Positions 33,181-42,027 of a DNA stretch of 56,279 nucleotides are shown in pieces (positions within the stretch are counted from its first letter, which is position 1; every line of letters starts with the position of its first letter). The notes under the pieces were generated by a model. That model saw nothing but the letters and a program-made list of their open reading frames with translations, was not told where the DNA came from and did no database searches. This DNA is from Planctomycetota bacterium. Lineage in GTDB: Bacteria; Planctomycetota; MHYJ01; WSZJ01. A program made the translations under genes and the position numbers. Where the stretch lies: contig JACPRD010000054.1 of NCBI GenBank assembly GCA_016190145.1, positions 1 through 56,279 of the forward strand. The letters run 5' to 3'.

Positions 33181-33270
33181 GCGGGGAGGACTGCGGCGGC
33201 GTCGGACCTCGCTCGCTGCGCTCCCTCGCCCCGACGCGCGCCTCCGCCCTCCCCGCTCACGGATTCTGAG
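33167..33270. repeat. Conserved-core hairpin, copy 3 (perfect 23-base arms)
   Basis: The 23-base arms at 33167-33189 and 33248-33270 are perfect complements; they start CTCAGAATCCG and end CGGATTCTGAG. Between them lies GTCGGACCTCGCTCGCT, then CCCCGAC, which can pair as an inner stem. The left arm contains the last codons and TGA (33178-33180) of the kinase-FGE gene. Confidence 0.78.
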
Positions 33271-33346
33271 CGGAACGGCGTCGGCTTGTTCCGTGCTGGA
33301 TTGGCGCACGCGCGGTTATGATCCTGCGTCTTTTTCCGGAGCCTTG

Positions 33347-36223
33347 ATGCAGGACGCCGATCTCCTCTACGCCGTGCTCGCTCACCAGTCGGGCTGCGCG
33401 ACCCGCGCGGGCGTCTTCTCCGCGCTCGCGGACCCGGGGCCGATGCGGGAGGCCCTTCTCGCGCGCGCCGCGATCCTCCCGTTCCAGGCGGTGGCGCTCA
33501 CCCGGCTGGTCGAAGCTTTGACGCAGGCGCACGGCGGGGACCCCGCGGCGGCGCTGCGCTCGGTGCCGGTGGACGCGGAGTTTCTCACGGAGATGCGCCT
33601 CGGCGCGGGGATGTCGAGCGAAGAGACCGTCGTGATGGATTCGGCGAGCGCCGCGAGGCCGCCGGCTCCCGGGCCTGCGGAGCTCTCGCGCGGCGACCGC
33701 TTCCAGCTCGGCCCCGAACTCGGCCGCGGAGGCCTGGGACGCGTCCTCGAGGCCACCGACCGCGACCTCGGGCGCGAGGTGGCGGTCAAGCTCGTGCTCG
33801 ACGACCTGCCGGCGCACCTGTCGGCGAGGTTCGCGCGGGAAGCCCGGCTCACGGCGCGGCTCGACCACCCGAACATCGTACCGATCTACGAATTCGGGGA
33901 AGTCGCGGGTGCGGACGGGCGGAAGCGGCTGTTCCTGGCGATGAAACGCGTCCGCGGGCGGGACATGGGGGCGGTCCTGCGTGGCCTGGCGTTCGGCGGT
34001 GACGCGATGCGTCAAGTCTGGTCGCGGGCGCGCATGCTGGGGGCCTTCCAGAACGTGTGCCAGGCGGTGGCGTACGCCCACTCAAAGGGGGTGATCCACC
34101 GCGATCTCAAGCCGGCGAACGTGATGCTTGGGGACTACGGCGAGACGTTCGTGGTGGACTGGGGTCTGGCGCGGGAGAAGGGGGAGGCGGATGAGGAGCC
34201 GGCGGCGGGGCCGCCGCGGCGCGTGCACGACGCGCTGACGGGGTCGTCGCGGCTCACGATGGCGGGCCAGGTCCTGGGAACGCCCGCGTACATGCCGCCG
34301 GAGCAGGCGGCGGGCAACCTGAAGGATCTCGACGAGAAGAGCGACATCTACTCGCTGGGCGGGATCCTCTACGAGATTCTCGCGCTGCGGCCGCCGTACG
34401 AGGGGAAGACCGCGCCCGACGTGCTGGCGGCCGTGCGCGCCGGCCGGCTCGACCCGCCGTCGAAACGCGCGCACCCCGCCGCGGGTCCCGTGCCGCCCGA
34501 ACTCGATGCCGTCGTCCTTCACGCGATGGCCGTCCGCCCCGAGGACCGGCACACGTCCGCCCTCGACCTGGCCCGCGACGTCCAGCGCTTCCTCGAAGGC
34601 ATTGCCGAGCGCGAGCGCCGGGCGCGCGAGGCGAAGGAGCGGGCGGCGGAGGGGCGCCGGTTGCTTGGGCGGTTCCGGGAGCTGGGGGTCGAGATCGCGG
34701 CGCAGGAGCGGAAGGTGAAGGAAATGTCCGCGGCCGTCCGTTCGCACGAGCCGGTCGAGGCCAAGCGGCCGGTGTGGCGGGAGGAGGCGAAGCGGGAGGA
34801 GCTTTCGGACGCGCGCGGGGACGCGCTGGGCAGGGCGCAGGTCGCGTTCGACGCGGCGCTGTCCGCGGACGCGGGGTCGGCAGAGGCGGCGGAGGGGAAG
34901 AGCGAGCTGCACGCGGACCTGTTTCTGGAAGCGGAGTCGCGGCAGGACCGGCAGGCGATGCGGCTGCACCGCGCGGCGCTCGAGGCGTACGACCGGAACG
35001 GGGTGCAGCGGGCGCGGCTGGACGCGCCCGGGAGGCTGGCATTCCGGGCGTTTGCTTACGCGTGCGACTGTCTCAAGCCGTCGAAGGCGGCGGGATTCGG
35101 GATCGACGTTGCGGAGGCGCCGGGTGTGCCGTGGCGCGACGGCCGTCCGCGGCCCGACCTGCCGCTCGCCGACTCGGACTGGCCGGTCCCGGCGCTCGCG
35201 CTCCGCCCCGCCGGGACGCGGTGGGGGCACCGGGAGGACTGCGCGAAACGGGAGCTCCGGGCTTCGGTCACGGTGGCGAGGTACGAGGCGCGCGAGAAGC
35301 GGCTGGTGCCGGGCGCCGAGCGGCTGATCGGCGTGACGCCGATGGAGTCGATCCCGCTGGAGCAGGGTTCGTGGCGCTGCGTGCTCCGGTGTCCGGGATT
35401 CGCGGACGCGGTCGTGCCCGTGTGCATCGAGCGGGCGGGGGAGTGGCGGCAGGACGTGACGCTCTACCGGCCGGACGAGATTCCGCCGGGGTTCGTGCCG
35501 GTGGCGGGCGGGCCGTACCAGGCCGGAGGCGCCGGCACCCGGGGCGCGGAGCCGGGCCCGCAGATCACCGAGGACCTGTTCGCCGCGAAGCTTCCCGTCA
35601 CGACCGGCGAGTACGTCGCGTTTCTCAACGATCTGGCCGCGTCGGGCCGGCTCGAGGAGGCGGCGGCGCGGCAGCCGCGCGAGGGCGCGACGCCGCATCT
35701 CCGGCTCGCGGACGGCCGATTCGGGCCCGCCGCCGCCGACGCCGCGGGAGCGCTGCTCGTGTCGCCCGACCTGCCGGTCATGGGCATCTCCTGGCACGAC
35801 GCCGTCGCGTACTGCGCATGGCGAAGCGCCCGCGAGGGCCGCGTCGTCCGGCTGCTTCACGAGCGGGAATGGGAGAAGGCCGCCCGCGGCACCGACGGCC
35901 GCCGCTACCCGTGGGGCGACGAGGACGACGCGACGTTTTCCAACACGAACGAATCGCAGGCCGGAGCCCCGCGCATCGTTCCCGCGGGCTCGTTTCCCGC
36001 CGACGAGTCGCCCTTCGGCCTCCGCGACATGGCCGGCAACATGGTCACCTGGTGCTGGAACGCTCCCGACGTCCCGTACCGCGACTTCTGCGCCCTGCGC
36101 GGCGGCGGCTGGGATCACACGCGCGTTCACGCCGAGTGCGCGACGCGGCTCGGGTTCTCGCACGCGGGGACGTTCCGGAGGTATGGAATGAGGGTTTGCG
36201 TGCCGGTGATGCCCCGCGCGTGA
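33347..36223 (+). CDS. Ser/Thr kinase fused to an FGE/SUMF1-like domain (third of three)
   Basis: A 958-residue paralogue with the same layout as the upstream gene: N-terminal domain, kinase with GRGGLGR (127-133), Lys148 in VAVKLV, HRDLKPAN (251-258), VDWGLAR with DWG (271-273) and YMPPEQAAGNL. Then coiled coil (about 415-475), PEGA-like middle, and FGE-like end (VMGISWHDAVAYCAWRSARE, YPWGDEDDATFSNTNESQAG, NMVTWCWNAPDVPYRDFCAL). The end lacks the catalytic Cys pair. I chose ATG 33347 because it matches the other two paralogues and has CGGAG 6 bases upstream; ATG 33293 would extend into non-homologous sequence after the hairpin. A heptad repeat follows. Confidence 0.9.
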   Translation: MQDADLLYAVLAHQSGCATRAGVFSALADPGPMREALLARAAILPFQAVALTRLVEALTQAHGGDPAAALRSVPVDAEFLTEMRLGAGMSSEETVVMDSASAARPPAPGPAELSRGDRFQLGPELGRGGLGRVLEATDRDLGREVAVKLVLDDLPAHLSARFAREARLTARLDHPNIVPIYEFGEVAGADGRKRLFLAMKRVRGRDMGAVLRGLAFGGDAMRQVWSRARMLGAFQNVCQAVAYAHSKGVIHRDLKPANVMLGDYGETFVVDWGLAREKGEADEEPAAGPPRRVHDALTGSSRLTMAGQVLGTPAYMPPEQAAGNLKDLDEKSDIYSLGGILYEILALRPPYEGKTAPDVLAAVRAGRLDPPSKRAHPAAGPVPPELDAVVLHAMAVRPEDRHTSALDLARDVQRFLEGIAERERRAREAKERAAEGRRLLGRFRELGVEIAAQERKVKEMSAAVRSHEPVEAKRPVWREEAKREELSDARGDALGRAQVAFDAALSADAGSAEAAEGKSELHADLFLEAESRQDRQAMRLHRAALEAYDRNGVQRARLDAPGRLAFRAFAYACDCLKPSKAAGFGIDVAEAPGVPWRDGRPRPDLPLADSDWPVPALALRPAGTRWGHREDCAKRELRASVTVARYEAREKRLVPGAERLIGVTPMESIPLEQGSWRCVLRCPGFADAVVPVCIERAGEWRQDVTLYRPDEIPPGFVPVAGGPYQAGGAGTRGAEPGPQITEDLFAAKLPVTTGEYVAFLNDLAASGRLEEAAARQPREGATPHLRLADGRFGPAAADAAGALLVSPDLPVMGISWHDAVAYCAWRSAREGRVVRLLHEREWEKAARGTDGRRYPWGDEDDATFSNTNESQAGAPRIVPAGSFPADESPFGLRDMAGNMVTWCWNAPDVPYRDFCALRGGGWDHTRVHAECATRLGFSHAGTFRRYGMRVCVPVMPRA

Positions 36224-36234
36224 GCGCGGGAACC

Positions 36235-36400
36235 ACAAAGGCAAATCCGCAACTTTCAAGCAACTTCAAACTGTCAACTTCAAAGGTCAATGGCCCCGGA
36301 CTGGCGGGGCGTCCACCGGGCGATCCAGATCCTGCGTTGGAGTTTGAAGTTGTCCGTTTGAAGTTGCTTGAAGTTGTTAATTTGAAGTTGGAAGTTCCCC
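36235..36400 (+). repeat. Heptad repeat element, copy 2 (CAACTTCAA left arm, TTGAAGTTG right arm)
   Basis: The left arm has CAACTTTCAA, CAACTTCAA and CAACTTCAAA units; the right arm has TTTGAAGTTGTCCG, TTTGAAGTTGC, TTGAAGTTG and TTTGAAGTTGGAAG. The middle (AATGGCCCCGGACTGGCGGG onward) aligns with the reverse complement of the middle of copy 1. It lies between the third kinase-FGE gene and leuCD. Confidence 0.72.
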
Positions 36401-36437
36401 CTCCCCTCGCCGCAGAAGCCCGCATATCATCAATCCC

Positions 36438-38405
36438 ATGCCCCCTCCCATGACCCTCACCCAGAAAATCCTCGCCGCCCATGCCATCGGCCTCACCCGC
36501 CCGTGGGTCCAGACCGGAGACGTCCTGCAGGTCCGCGTCGACTGGACCATTGCCAGCGAACTCGCCTGGAACGGCATGGACCGCACTTATGAAATGCTCG
36601 GCCGCCCCCCCGTCCACGACAAGGACCGCTTCTTCCTCGCCGTCGACCACACCGTCGACCCCGTCACCCTCGCCAGCGACAAGCGCGCCCAGAAACTGAC
36701 CCAGCTCTCCCGCGAGTTCGCGCGCGAAGCCGGAATCACCCACTTCTACGACGCCAACGAGACCATCCTCCATACCAAGTTCTACCGCGACCTCGTCCAG
36801 CCCGGCGAAATCGTCCTCGGCGCCGACTCCCACACGTCGAGCCACGGCGGCATGGGCGCCTTCTCCATCGGCCTCGGCGGCGCCGACATCACCGCCGCCA
36901 TGGTTCTCGGCACCAGCTGGATCGAAGTCCCCGAGGCCATCGAGGTCGTCTACGCCGGCAAGCCCCCGTTCGGCATCGGCGGCAAAGACGTCATCCTCCG
37001 CACCCTCGGCGACCTCGGCCGCAATACCGTCGCCATGGAACGATCCGTCGAATACCGCGGCGAAGCCGTCCGCGACCTCACCACCGACGCCCGCTTCACC
37101 ATCGCCAACATGACCGCCGAATTCGGCGGCCTCAACGGCATCTTCGAGGCCGACGGCCAGGTCGCCGCCTGGCTCGCGCGCCGCGGGTCCCACAATGACG
37201 CAGCGCGTTACTTCCGCGCCGACCCCGGCGCCGTCTACGCCGCCCGCTACGTCGTCGACCTCTCGAAAATCGTCCCCCTCGTCGCCAAACCCTTCAGCCC
37301 CGACAACGTCTTCACCGCCGAACAGACCGCCGGCATGCCCCTCGACGGCTGCTTCGTCGGTGCGTGCACCACGACGGAAGAGGAGCTCGTCCTCGCGGCG
37401 CTCGTGCTCGAACAAGTCCTCAAGGAACAGAAGCCGGTGGCCTCCACGAAGCGGATCGTGGTTCCGGGCGATCTCGCCATCCAGCGGAACCTGCGCGAGG
37501 CGGGGCTCTGGAAGATCTACGAGGAAGCGGGATTCCGCGTGTCGGTGCCCGGCTGCTCGATGTGCCTCGGCGTGGCGAGCGAGAAGGCGGGGAAGGGCGA
37601 GACGTGGCTCAGTTCGCAGAACCGGAATTTCCCGAACCGCATGGGCGAGGGCTCGCTCGCGTGGCTCGCCTCGGGCGCGACCGTCGCGGCCTCCGCCGTC
37701 TCGATGAAGCTGGCCGACCCGCGGCGGTTCCTCGCGAACGTCGACCGCGAGCGCTACGAGAAACTCCTCCAGCGCGACCGGCGCCGGCCGATCCCCGAAA
37801 TCGCCGCCGCCGAGCCGGCCCTCGACGTCGTCCCCGCCCACGCCGCCGCCGCTTCGGAAACCGCCGACCGCCCCTGGACCGTCCGCGGCCGCGTCCAGAA
37901 ATTCGGCGACAACGTCGACACCGACGCCATCATCCCCGGCGAGTTCTGCCACCTCACGAAGCTCGAAGAGCTCGGCGAAAAGTGCTTCCACTTCGTGAAA
38001 CCCGGCTTCGCCCAGCGCGCGCGCGCCGGCGCCACGATCGTCGTCGCGGGGCAGGGCTGGGGAAGCGGCTCTTCGCGCGAGCAGGCGGTGTGGGCGCTTC
38101 AGGGCGCCGGCATCCAGCTTGTCATCGCGCGGAGCTACGCCTTCATCCACAAGCGCAATCTCGTGAACGAGGCGCTTCCGTTCCTGGTCGTGACGGACGA
38201 CCAGTTCTACCGGGCGGTGGAGGACGGGACGGAGTTGTCCGCGGACATCAACACGGGCGAGATCGAACTGGTTGCCGGTGGGAAGCGGTTCCGCGCGGAG
38301 GCGCCGACGGCGATCGTGAAGAGCCTGTTGCGGGAGCGCGGTCTGGTGCCGGCGATCAGGCGGCACGGGGCGCAGGTGTTCGAGCTGCTGGCTGCGGGCG
38401 TTTGA
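36438..38405 (+). CDS. leuC: Fused 3-isopropylmalate dehydratase (LeuC-LeuD) [4Fe-4S]
   Basis: A 655-residue fusion of large and small subunits in aconitase order. The large part holds the cluster Cys: GACTTT (Cys310), GCSMCLG (Cys373, Cys376), plus LGADSHTSSHGGMGAFSIGL. After a linker (about 455-480), the small-subunit part begins VRGRVQKFGDNVDTDAIIPG and has the GSGSSREQAVWALQG active-site loop. It isomerises 2-isopropylmalate to 3-isopropylmalate in leucine synthesis; homoaconitase or aconitase roles remain possible. LeuB-like gene at 28963-30108 fits the leucine pathway. LeuC and LeuD are separate in many bacteria, so the fusion matters. The suf genes could supply its cluster. Confidence 0.88.
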   Translation: MPPPMTLTQKILAAHAIGLTRPWVQTGDVLQVRVDWTIASELAWNGMDRTYEMLGRPPVHDKDRFFLAVDHTVDPVTLASDKRAQKLTQLSREFAREAGITHFYDANETILHTKFYRDLVQPGEIVLGADSHTSSHGGMGAFSIGLGGADITAAMVLGTSWIEVPEAIEVVYAGKPPFGIGGKDVILRTLGDLGRNTVAMERSVEYRGEAVRDLTTDARFTIANMTAEFGGLNGIFEADGQVAAWLARRGSHNDAARYFRADPGAVYAARYVVDLSKIVPLVAKPFSPDNVFTAEQTAGMPLDGCFVGACTTTEEELVLAALVLEQVLKEQKPVASTKRIVVPGDLAIQRNLREAGLWKIYEEAGFRVSVPGCSMCLGVASEKAGKGETWLSSQNRNFPNRMGEGSLAWLASGATVAASAVSMKLADPRRFLANVDRERYEKLLQRDRRRPIPEIAAAEPALDVVPAHAAAASETADRPWTVRGRVQKFGDNVDTDAIIPGEFCHLTKLEELGEKCFHFVKPGFAQRARAGATIVVAGQGWGSGSSREQAVWALQGAGIQLVIARSYAFIHKRNLVNEALPFLVVTDDQFYRAVEDGTELSADINTGEIELVAGGKRFRAEAPTAIVKSLLRERGLVPAIRRHGAQVFELLAAGV

Positions 38406-38410
38406 CGCGG

Positions 38411-38806
38411 ATGGCTGCAGGCGGGCGCGCGGTTCTGCGCTGGGTGCCGGCGGGGCTCTACGCGGCGAATATCTGGGCGCTGTCGAGCCGCGCCGGACAG
38501 GGGCCGCTTCCCGTGAACGCGTACCTCCTTCACTTTTTCGGCTACGGGGCGTTCGGGGCGCTGGTGTGGGCGGCGCTGGCGGTTCCGGGTCGCCCGGCGC
38601 TGCGTGTGGCGATCGCGGCCGCGGCGATCGCGGGCGCGTACGGGGTGATCGACGAGATTCACCAGTCGTACGTGCCGGGTCGGGTGGCGGACCCGCTGGA
38701 CGCCGCGGCGGATCTCGCGGGCGCGGCGGTGGCGGCGGGCGGGATGTCGGCGGTGCTGCGGCCGCGGGTGGGGAAGCCCGCGGGCCATGGGAAGGGAAAG
38801 GACTGA
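38411..38806 (+). CDS. VanZ-like membrane protein
   Basis: A 131-residue protein with four hydrophobic helices (about 10-26, 40-58, 65-83, 98-118). A conserved VanZ-type motif is seen in the third part: GAYGVIDEIHQSYVPGRVAD, where D-E-x-H-Q and the Pro/Gly-rich turn match the family. VanZ-like proteins are found in many phyla without resistance functions, so glycopeptide resistance should not be inferred. Start ATG 38411 is 5 bases after the leuCD stop, so they may be co-transcribed. Confidence 0.82.
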   Translation: MAAGGRAVLRWVPAGLYAANIWALSSRAGQGPLPVNAYLLHFFGYGAFGALVWAALAVPGRPALRVAIAAAAIAGAYGVIDEIHQSYVPGRVADPLDAAADLAGAAVAAGGMSAVLRPRVGKPAGHGKGKD

Positions 38807-38827
38807 CGCGGAAAGGCGGGGAAGAGG

Positions 38828-38843
38828 CGCGCGGAAACGCGCG
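38828..38843. terminator. CGCGCG stem with GAAA tetraloop between convergent genes
   Basis: CGCGCG-GAAA-CGCGCG at 38828-38843 forms a six-base stem with a stable GNRA loop. It lies 21 bases past the VanZ-like stop and 5 bases before the stop of the YbjN-like gene. There is no T tract. Confidence 0.5.
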
Positions 38844-38848
38844 GCCTG

Positions 38849-39247
38849 TCAATGCCTGTCACCGCCTCCCAGGAACTTCTCCTGCTGGTCGGCGATGTTT
38901 GCGATGTACTGGAGCGAGGCGATCAGGTGGGTCGGCGTCGATTCCGACAGCATGATGGTTTCCTGGATGACGTAGTCCTCTCCGTCCACCGCGAGCGAGC
39001 CGTAGGCGAGGTTGGCGTTCATGCGGAGCGCCGCGAGGGGGCGCTGACCTTCGAGGTTCTGTGCGGATCCGATTTTCGACCGCAGGCGGGCGAACGCAAT
39101 CCCGTTCTCCGAGAGCGTCCTGACCTCGACGGTCTGTTTCCGCCCTCCTTTGAGGTCGAGCGTCAGGATCCAGCTCCCGCCGCTCTCGCGGATGTTGATC
39201 CACTGACCCTGCTGAACCGTCCTGGTGAGGAGTTCCTTCAGTTCCAC
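38849..39247 (-). CDS. YbjN / type III secretion chaperone-like protein
   Basis: A 132-residue protein from GTG 39247, with AAGGAG 9-10 bases upstream. The fold is recognisable from beta strands (GSWILTLDLKGGRKQTVEVR, LAYGSLAVDGEDYVIQETIM) and the C-terminal helices (SESTPTHLIASLQYIANIAD). This alpha/beta pattern occurs in the YbjN and CesT-like superfamily. YbjN proteins are small cytoplasmic regulators or chaperones. The convergent VanZ-like gene ends 43 bases away; upstream (39248-39413) is a short repeat region and no gene. Confidence 0.72.
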   Translation of the reverse strand: MELKELLTRTVQQGQWINIRESGGSWILTLDLKGGRKQTVEVRTLSENGIAFARLRSKIGSAQNLEGQRPLAALRMNANLAYGSLAVDGEDYVIQETIMLSESTPTHLIASLQYIANIADQQEKFLGGGDRH

Positions 39248-39366
39248 CGGGATTCTCCTTCGATCGGGGGGTAAGAAGGGGAGGATACCCTCAAGCGGAA
39301 GGTGGAAGCCAGAGTGGAAACCACGGTGGAACGGAAGTGCTCGGCAGAGTCTCTCGCGCGGGCGCG

Positions 39367-39410
39367 CCGGAACGAGAAACGAGGAACGACGCACGAAGCA
39401 CGAAGCACGG
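39367..39410 (+). repeat. Short tandem repeat with ACGAGAAACGAGGAACGA units
   Basis: ACGAGAAACGAGGAACGACG, then CACGAAGCACGAAGCACGG form degenerate 7-base units related to 25650-25690. It lies just before the mutS stop codon. Confidence 0.55.
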
Positions 39411-39413
39411 CCC

Positions 39414-41903
39414 TTACTTCGTCTCCGCCTCGCCGAACAGCGATCTCTGCAGCGCCTTCGCCGCCGTCGCCTGCCGCGCGAACTTCGGCCTGTCCGCGAC
39501 CTCGAGCTCCTGGTCTTCGAGCCGCTTCAGGATTTCGCCCGCGCGATCCACAACCGATTTCGGCAGCCCCGCGAGTTGCGCGACGTGAACGCCGTAGGAC
39601 TTATCCGTCGCGCCCGCGGCGATGCGGTGCGTGAAGACGACCGCGCCTTTGAACTCCCGCACCTGCACGTGATAGTTGCGCAGGCCGGGAAGGTGGCGCG
39701 CCAGCTCCGTGAGTTCGTGGTAGTGCGTCGCGAACAGCGTCCGCGCCCCCACGCGGTCGTGCAGGTACTCCGTCACGGCCCACGCGATCGAGAGCCCGTC
39801 GAACGTCGACGTCCCGCGCCCGATCTCGTCCAGCACCACCAGCGACCGCGCCGTCGCGTTGTGCAGGATCGCCGACGTCTCCGTCATCTCCACCATGAAC
39901 GTCGAATTGCCCCGCGCGATCTCGTCGCCCGACCCCACACGCGTGAAAACACGGTCCACCACCCCGATCCGCGCCGACGCCGCCGGCACGAAACTCCCCG
40001 CCTGCGCCATCAGCACGATCAGCGCCACCTGCCGGATGTACGTCGACTTGCCCGCCATGTTCGGGCCCGTGATCAGGTTGATCCGCCCGCCCTCGAGGCT
40101 CATCGAACACTCGTTCGGCACGAATCGCTCCGGCAGAAACCGCTCGATCACCGGATGACGCCCCTCCCGGATCTCCAGCGCCCCCGATCCGTCCACCTCA
40201 GGCCGCACGTACCGGTGCTCCACCGCCACCTGCGCGAGCCCCGCCACCACGTCCAGCTCGGCCAGCGCGCGGGCGTTTTCCTGAAGCGCCCCCACGAGCG
40301 ACGCGGCCTTTTCGCGCAACTCGAGGAAGACCTCGTACTCGCGCTTCTTCATCGCCGCCTCGCTGTTCAAAACCTCCGTTTCGCGCTCCTTCAGCGCCGG
40401 CGTGATGTAACGCTCCGTCGCCGTCGTCGTCTGCTTCCGCGTCCAGTCCGGCGGCACCGGCAGCTTCCCCGCCTTCGCCTTCGACACCTCGAGGTAGTAC
40501 CCGAACACCTGGTTGAACCCCACCTTCACCGGAAACCCCGCACGCTGCTCCTCCCCCGCCTGGAACCGCGCGATCCACTCCTGCCCGTCCCGCTTCAGCC
40601 CGCGCAGCCGCTCGACCTCCGCGTCGAACCCCTCCCGGATCAGCCCGCCGTCCTTGAGCGCGATCGGAGGATCGTCCACGATCGCGCGCGCGAGCGTGTC
40701 GGCGAGTTCCGGAAGCGGATTGAGCCGCGCCGCGGCGTCGCCCGCCAGCGCCGCCTGCGCGGTCTCCAGCGCTTCCTTCAGCTCCGGAATCAGACCGAGC
40801 GAGTCCGCCACGCCCTGCAGGTCGCGCGCGTTCGCGCGGCCGGAACCGATGCGCGCCGCGAGGCGCTCGAGGTCGCCGGAGCGGCGGAGAAGGGCCTGCA
40901 CCTCCTGGCGGAAGAGGTGCTGCGCGGCGAATTCCCCGACCGCGTCGTGCCGCCGCCGGATCGCCGCGACGTCCGAGAGCGGGCAGAGCAGCCAGTCGCG
41001 CATCAGCCGCGCGCCCATCGCCGTCGACGTCCGGTCGAGCACCGCGAGCAGCGTCTCGCCCGCGTCTCCGCCGCGCATCGTGCGCGTCAGCTCGAGTCCG
41101 AGCTGAGTCGCGCGGTCGAGGAACACGCGCCCGGCGCGCGGAAACGGCAGGAGGCGCGTCAGGTGGCGCATCTCCGCGCGCTGCGTCCGCTTCAGGTACT
41201 CCACCACCGCCGCCGCCGCGCCGAGCGGCTCGGCCTCTACGCCGAACCCCTTCACTCCCGCCGTTCCGAACGCCCGCCCCAGCACTTCCTCCGCCCGCGA
41301 GGCCTCGAAGTCCCACTCCGGCGCCGGCGTCACCGTGACCTTGAGCCCGTCCCGCGCGGGCGTGAGCCACGCGGCCTCCCGCTGCATTTCCGGCACGAGT
41401 AATTCGCTCGGCGCGAGGCGCGTGAGCTCGTCGACCAGTTCCCCCGCCGCGACCCGCTCGACGTAGAACTGCCCCGTCGACAGGTCCGCCCACGCGAGCC
41501 CGAACCCGTCCCCGACCGGCGCGACTGCCGCCAGAAAATTCGCCTGCTTCGCGTCGAGCAGGTTCTGCTCCGTCAGCGTCCCCGGCGTCACGACCCGCAC
41601 CACCGCGCGCTCGACCAGCCCCTCGGCCTCCTCGGCGTCCTGCGTCTGTTCGCACACCGCCACCCGGAACCCGGCGCGCAGGAGCTTCGCGAGGTACGAA
41701 TCGACCGTGGAAACCGGCACGCCCGCCATCGGCACCGCCGCCTCGCCCTTGAACCGGCTCGTGAGCGTGATCCCGAGCGTCCGCGACGCCGTCTTCGCGT
41801 CCTCGTAGAACATCTCGTAGAAGTCGCCCAGCCGGAAGAACAGCAGCTCGTCGGGGTGCTGTTTTTTGACCGCGAGGTACTGCTCCATGAGCGGGGTGGG
41901 CAT
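39414..41903 (-). CDS. mutS: DNA mismatch repair protein MutS
   Basis: An 829-residue MutS, which binds mismatches as a dimer and passes the signal through its ATPase. The mismatch-contacting Phe-x-Glu is in RLGDFYEMF (Phe28, Glu30). Walker A is GPNMAGKST (613-621), Walker B is VLDEIGRGTSTFDG, and the signature His loop is ATHYHELTELARHL. The core clamp and lever domains are intact. Start ATG 41903 leads with MPTPLMEQYLAVKKQHPDEL, the family start. The C-terminal tetramer region is shorter than in E. coli (853 residues), common outside enterics. No mutL is in the window. Confidence 0.96.
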   Translation of the reverse strand: MPTPLMEQYLAVKKQHPDELLFFRLGDFYEMFYEDAKTASRTLGITLTSRFKGEAAVPMAGVPVSTVDSYLAKLLRAGFRVAVCEQTQDAEEAEGLVERAVVRVVTPGTLTEQNLLDAKQANFLAAVAPVGDGFGLAWADLSTGQFYVERVAAGELVDELTRLAPSELLVPEMQREAAWLTPARDGLKVTVTPAPEWDFEASRAEEVLGRAFGTAGVKGFGVEAEPLGAAAAVVEYLKRTQRAEMRHLTRLLPFPRAGRVFLDRATQLGLELTRTMRGGDAGETLLAVLDRTSTAMGARLMRDWLLCPLSDVAAIRRRHDAVGEFAAQHLFRQEVQALLRRSGDLERLAARIGSGRANARDLQGVADSLGLIPELKEALETAQAALAGDAAARLNPLPELADTLARAIVDDPPIALKDGGLIREGFDAEVERLRGLKRDGQEWIARFQAGEEQRAGFPVKVGFNQVFGYYLEVSKAKAGKLPVPPDWTRKQTTTATERYITPALKERETEVLNSEAAMKKREYEVFLELREKAASLVGALQENARALAELDVVAGLAQVAVEHRYVRPEVDGSGALEIREGRHPVIERFLPERFVPNECSMSLEGGRINLITGPNMAGKSTYIRQVALIVLMAQAGSFVPAASARIGVVDRVFTRVGSGDEIARGNSTFMVEMTETSAILHNATARSLVVLDEIGRGTSTFDGLSIAWAVTEYLHDRVGARTLFATHYHELTELARHLPGLRNYHVQVREFKGAVVFTHRIAAGATDKSYGVHVAQLAGLPKSVVDRAGEILKRLEDQELEVADRPKFARQATAAKALQRSLFGEAETK

Positions 41904-42027
41904 GACGGGAGTTTGGCGGTGTGTGGAAGCGGTGTCAACAGGGCGGCCGACTCCATCACCCGTTCCCGATTTTCTCGTCCCCGATGTACCATCGTCACCG
42001 GGGGGCAAAGAGGTCCGAGGTGCCTGC

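Noticed and set aside
30244..33309. 1021-codon minus-strand frame opposite the second kinase-FGE gene
   Set aside because: It is a shadow of a complete kinase gene, with composition typical of antisense frames.
19688..36223. FGE domains as sulfatase-activating enzymes
   Set aside because: The catalytic Cys pair is absent, and no sulfatase gene lies near.
17117..36400. CRISPR-like repeats
   Set aside because: Units are only 7-9 bases, degenerate and inverted, with no unique spacers and no cas gene.
38411..38806. VanZ-like gene as a glycopeptide resistance determinant
   Set aside because: VanZ-fold proteins are common and no other van gene is present.
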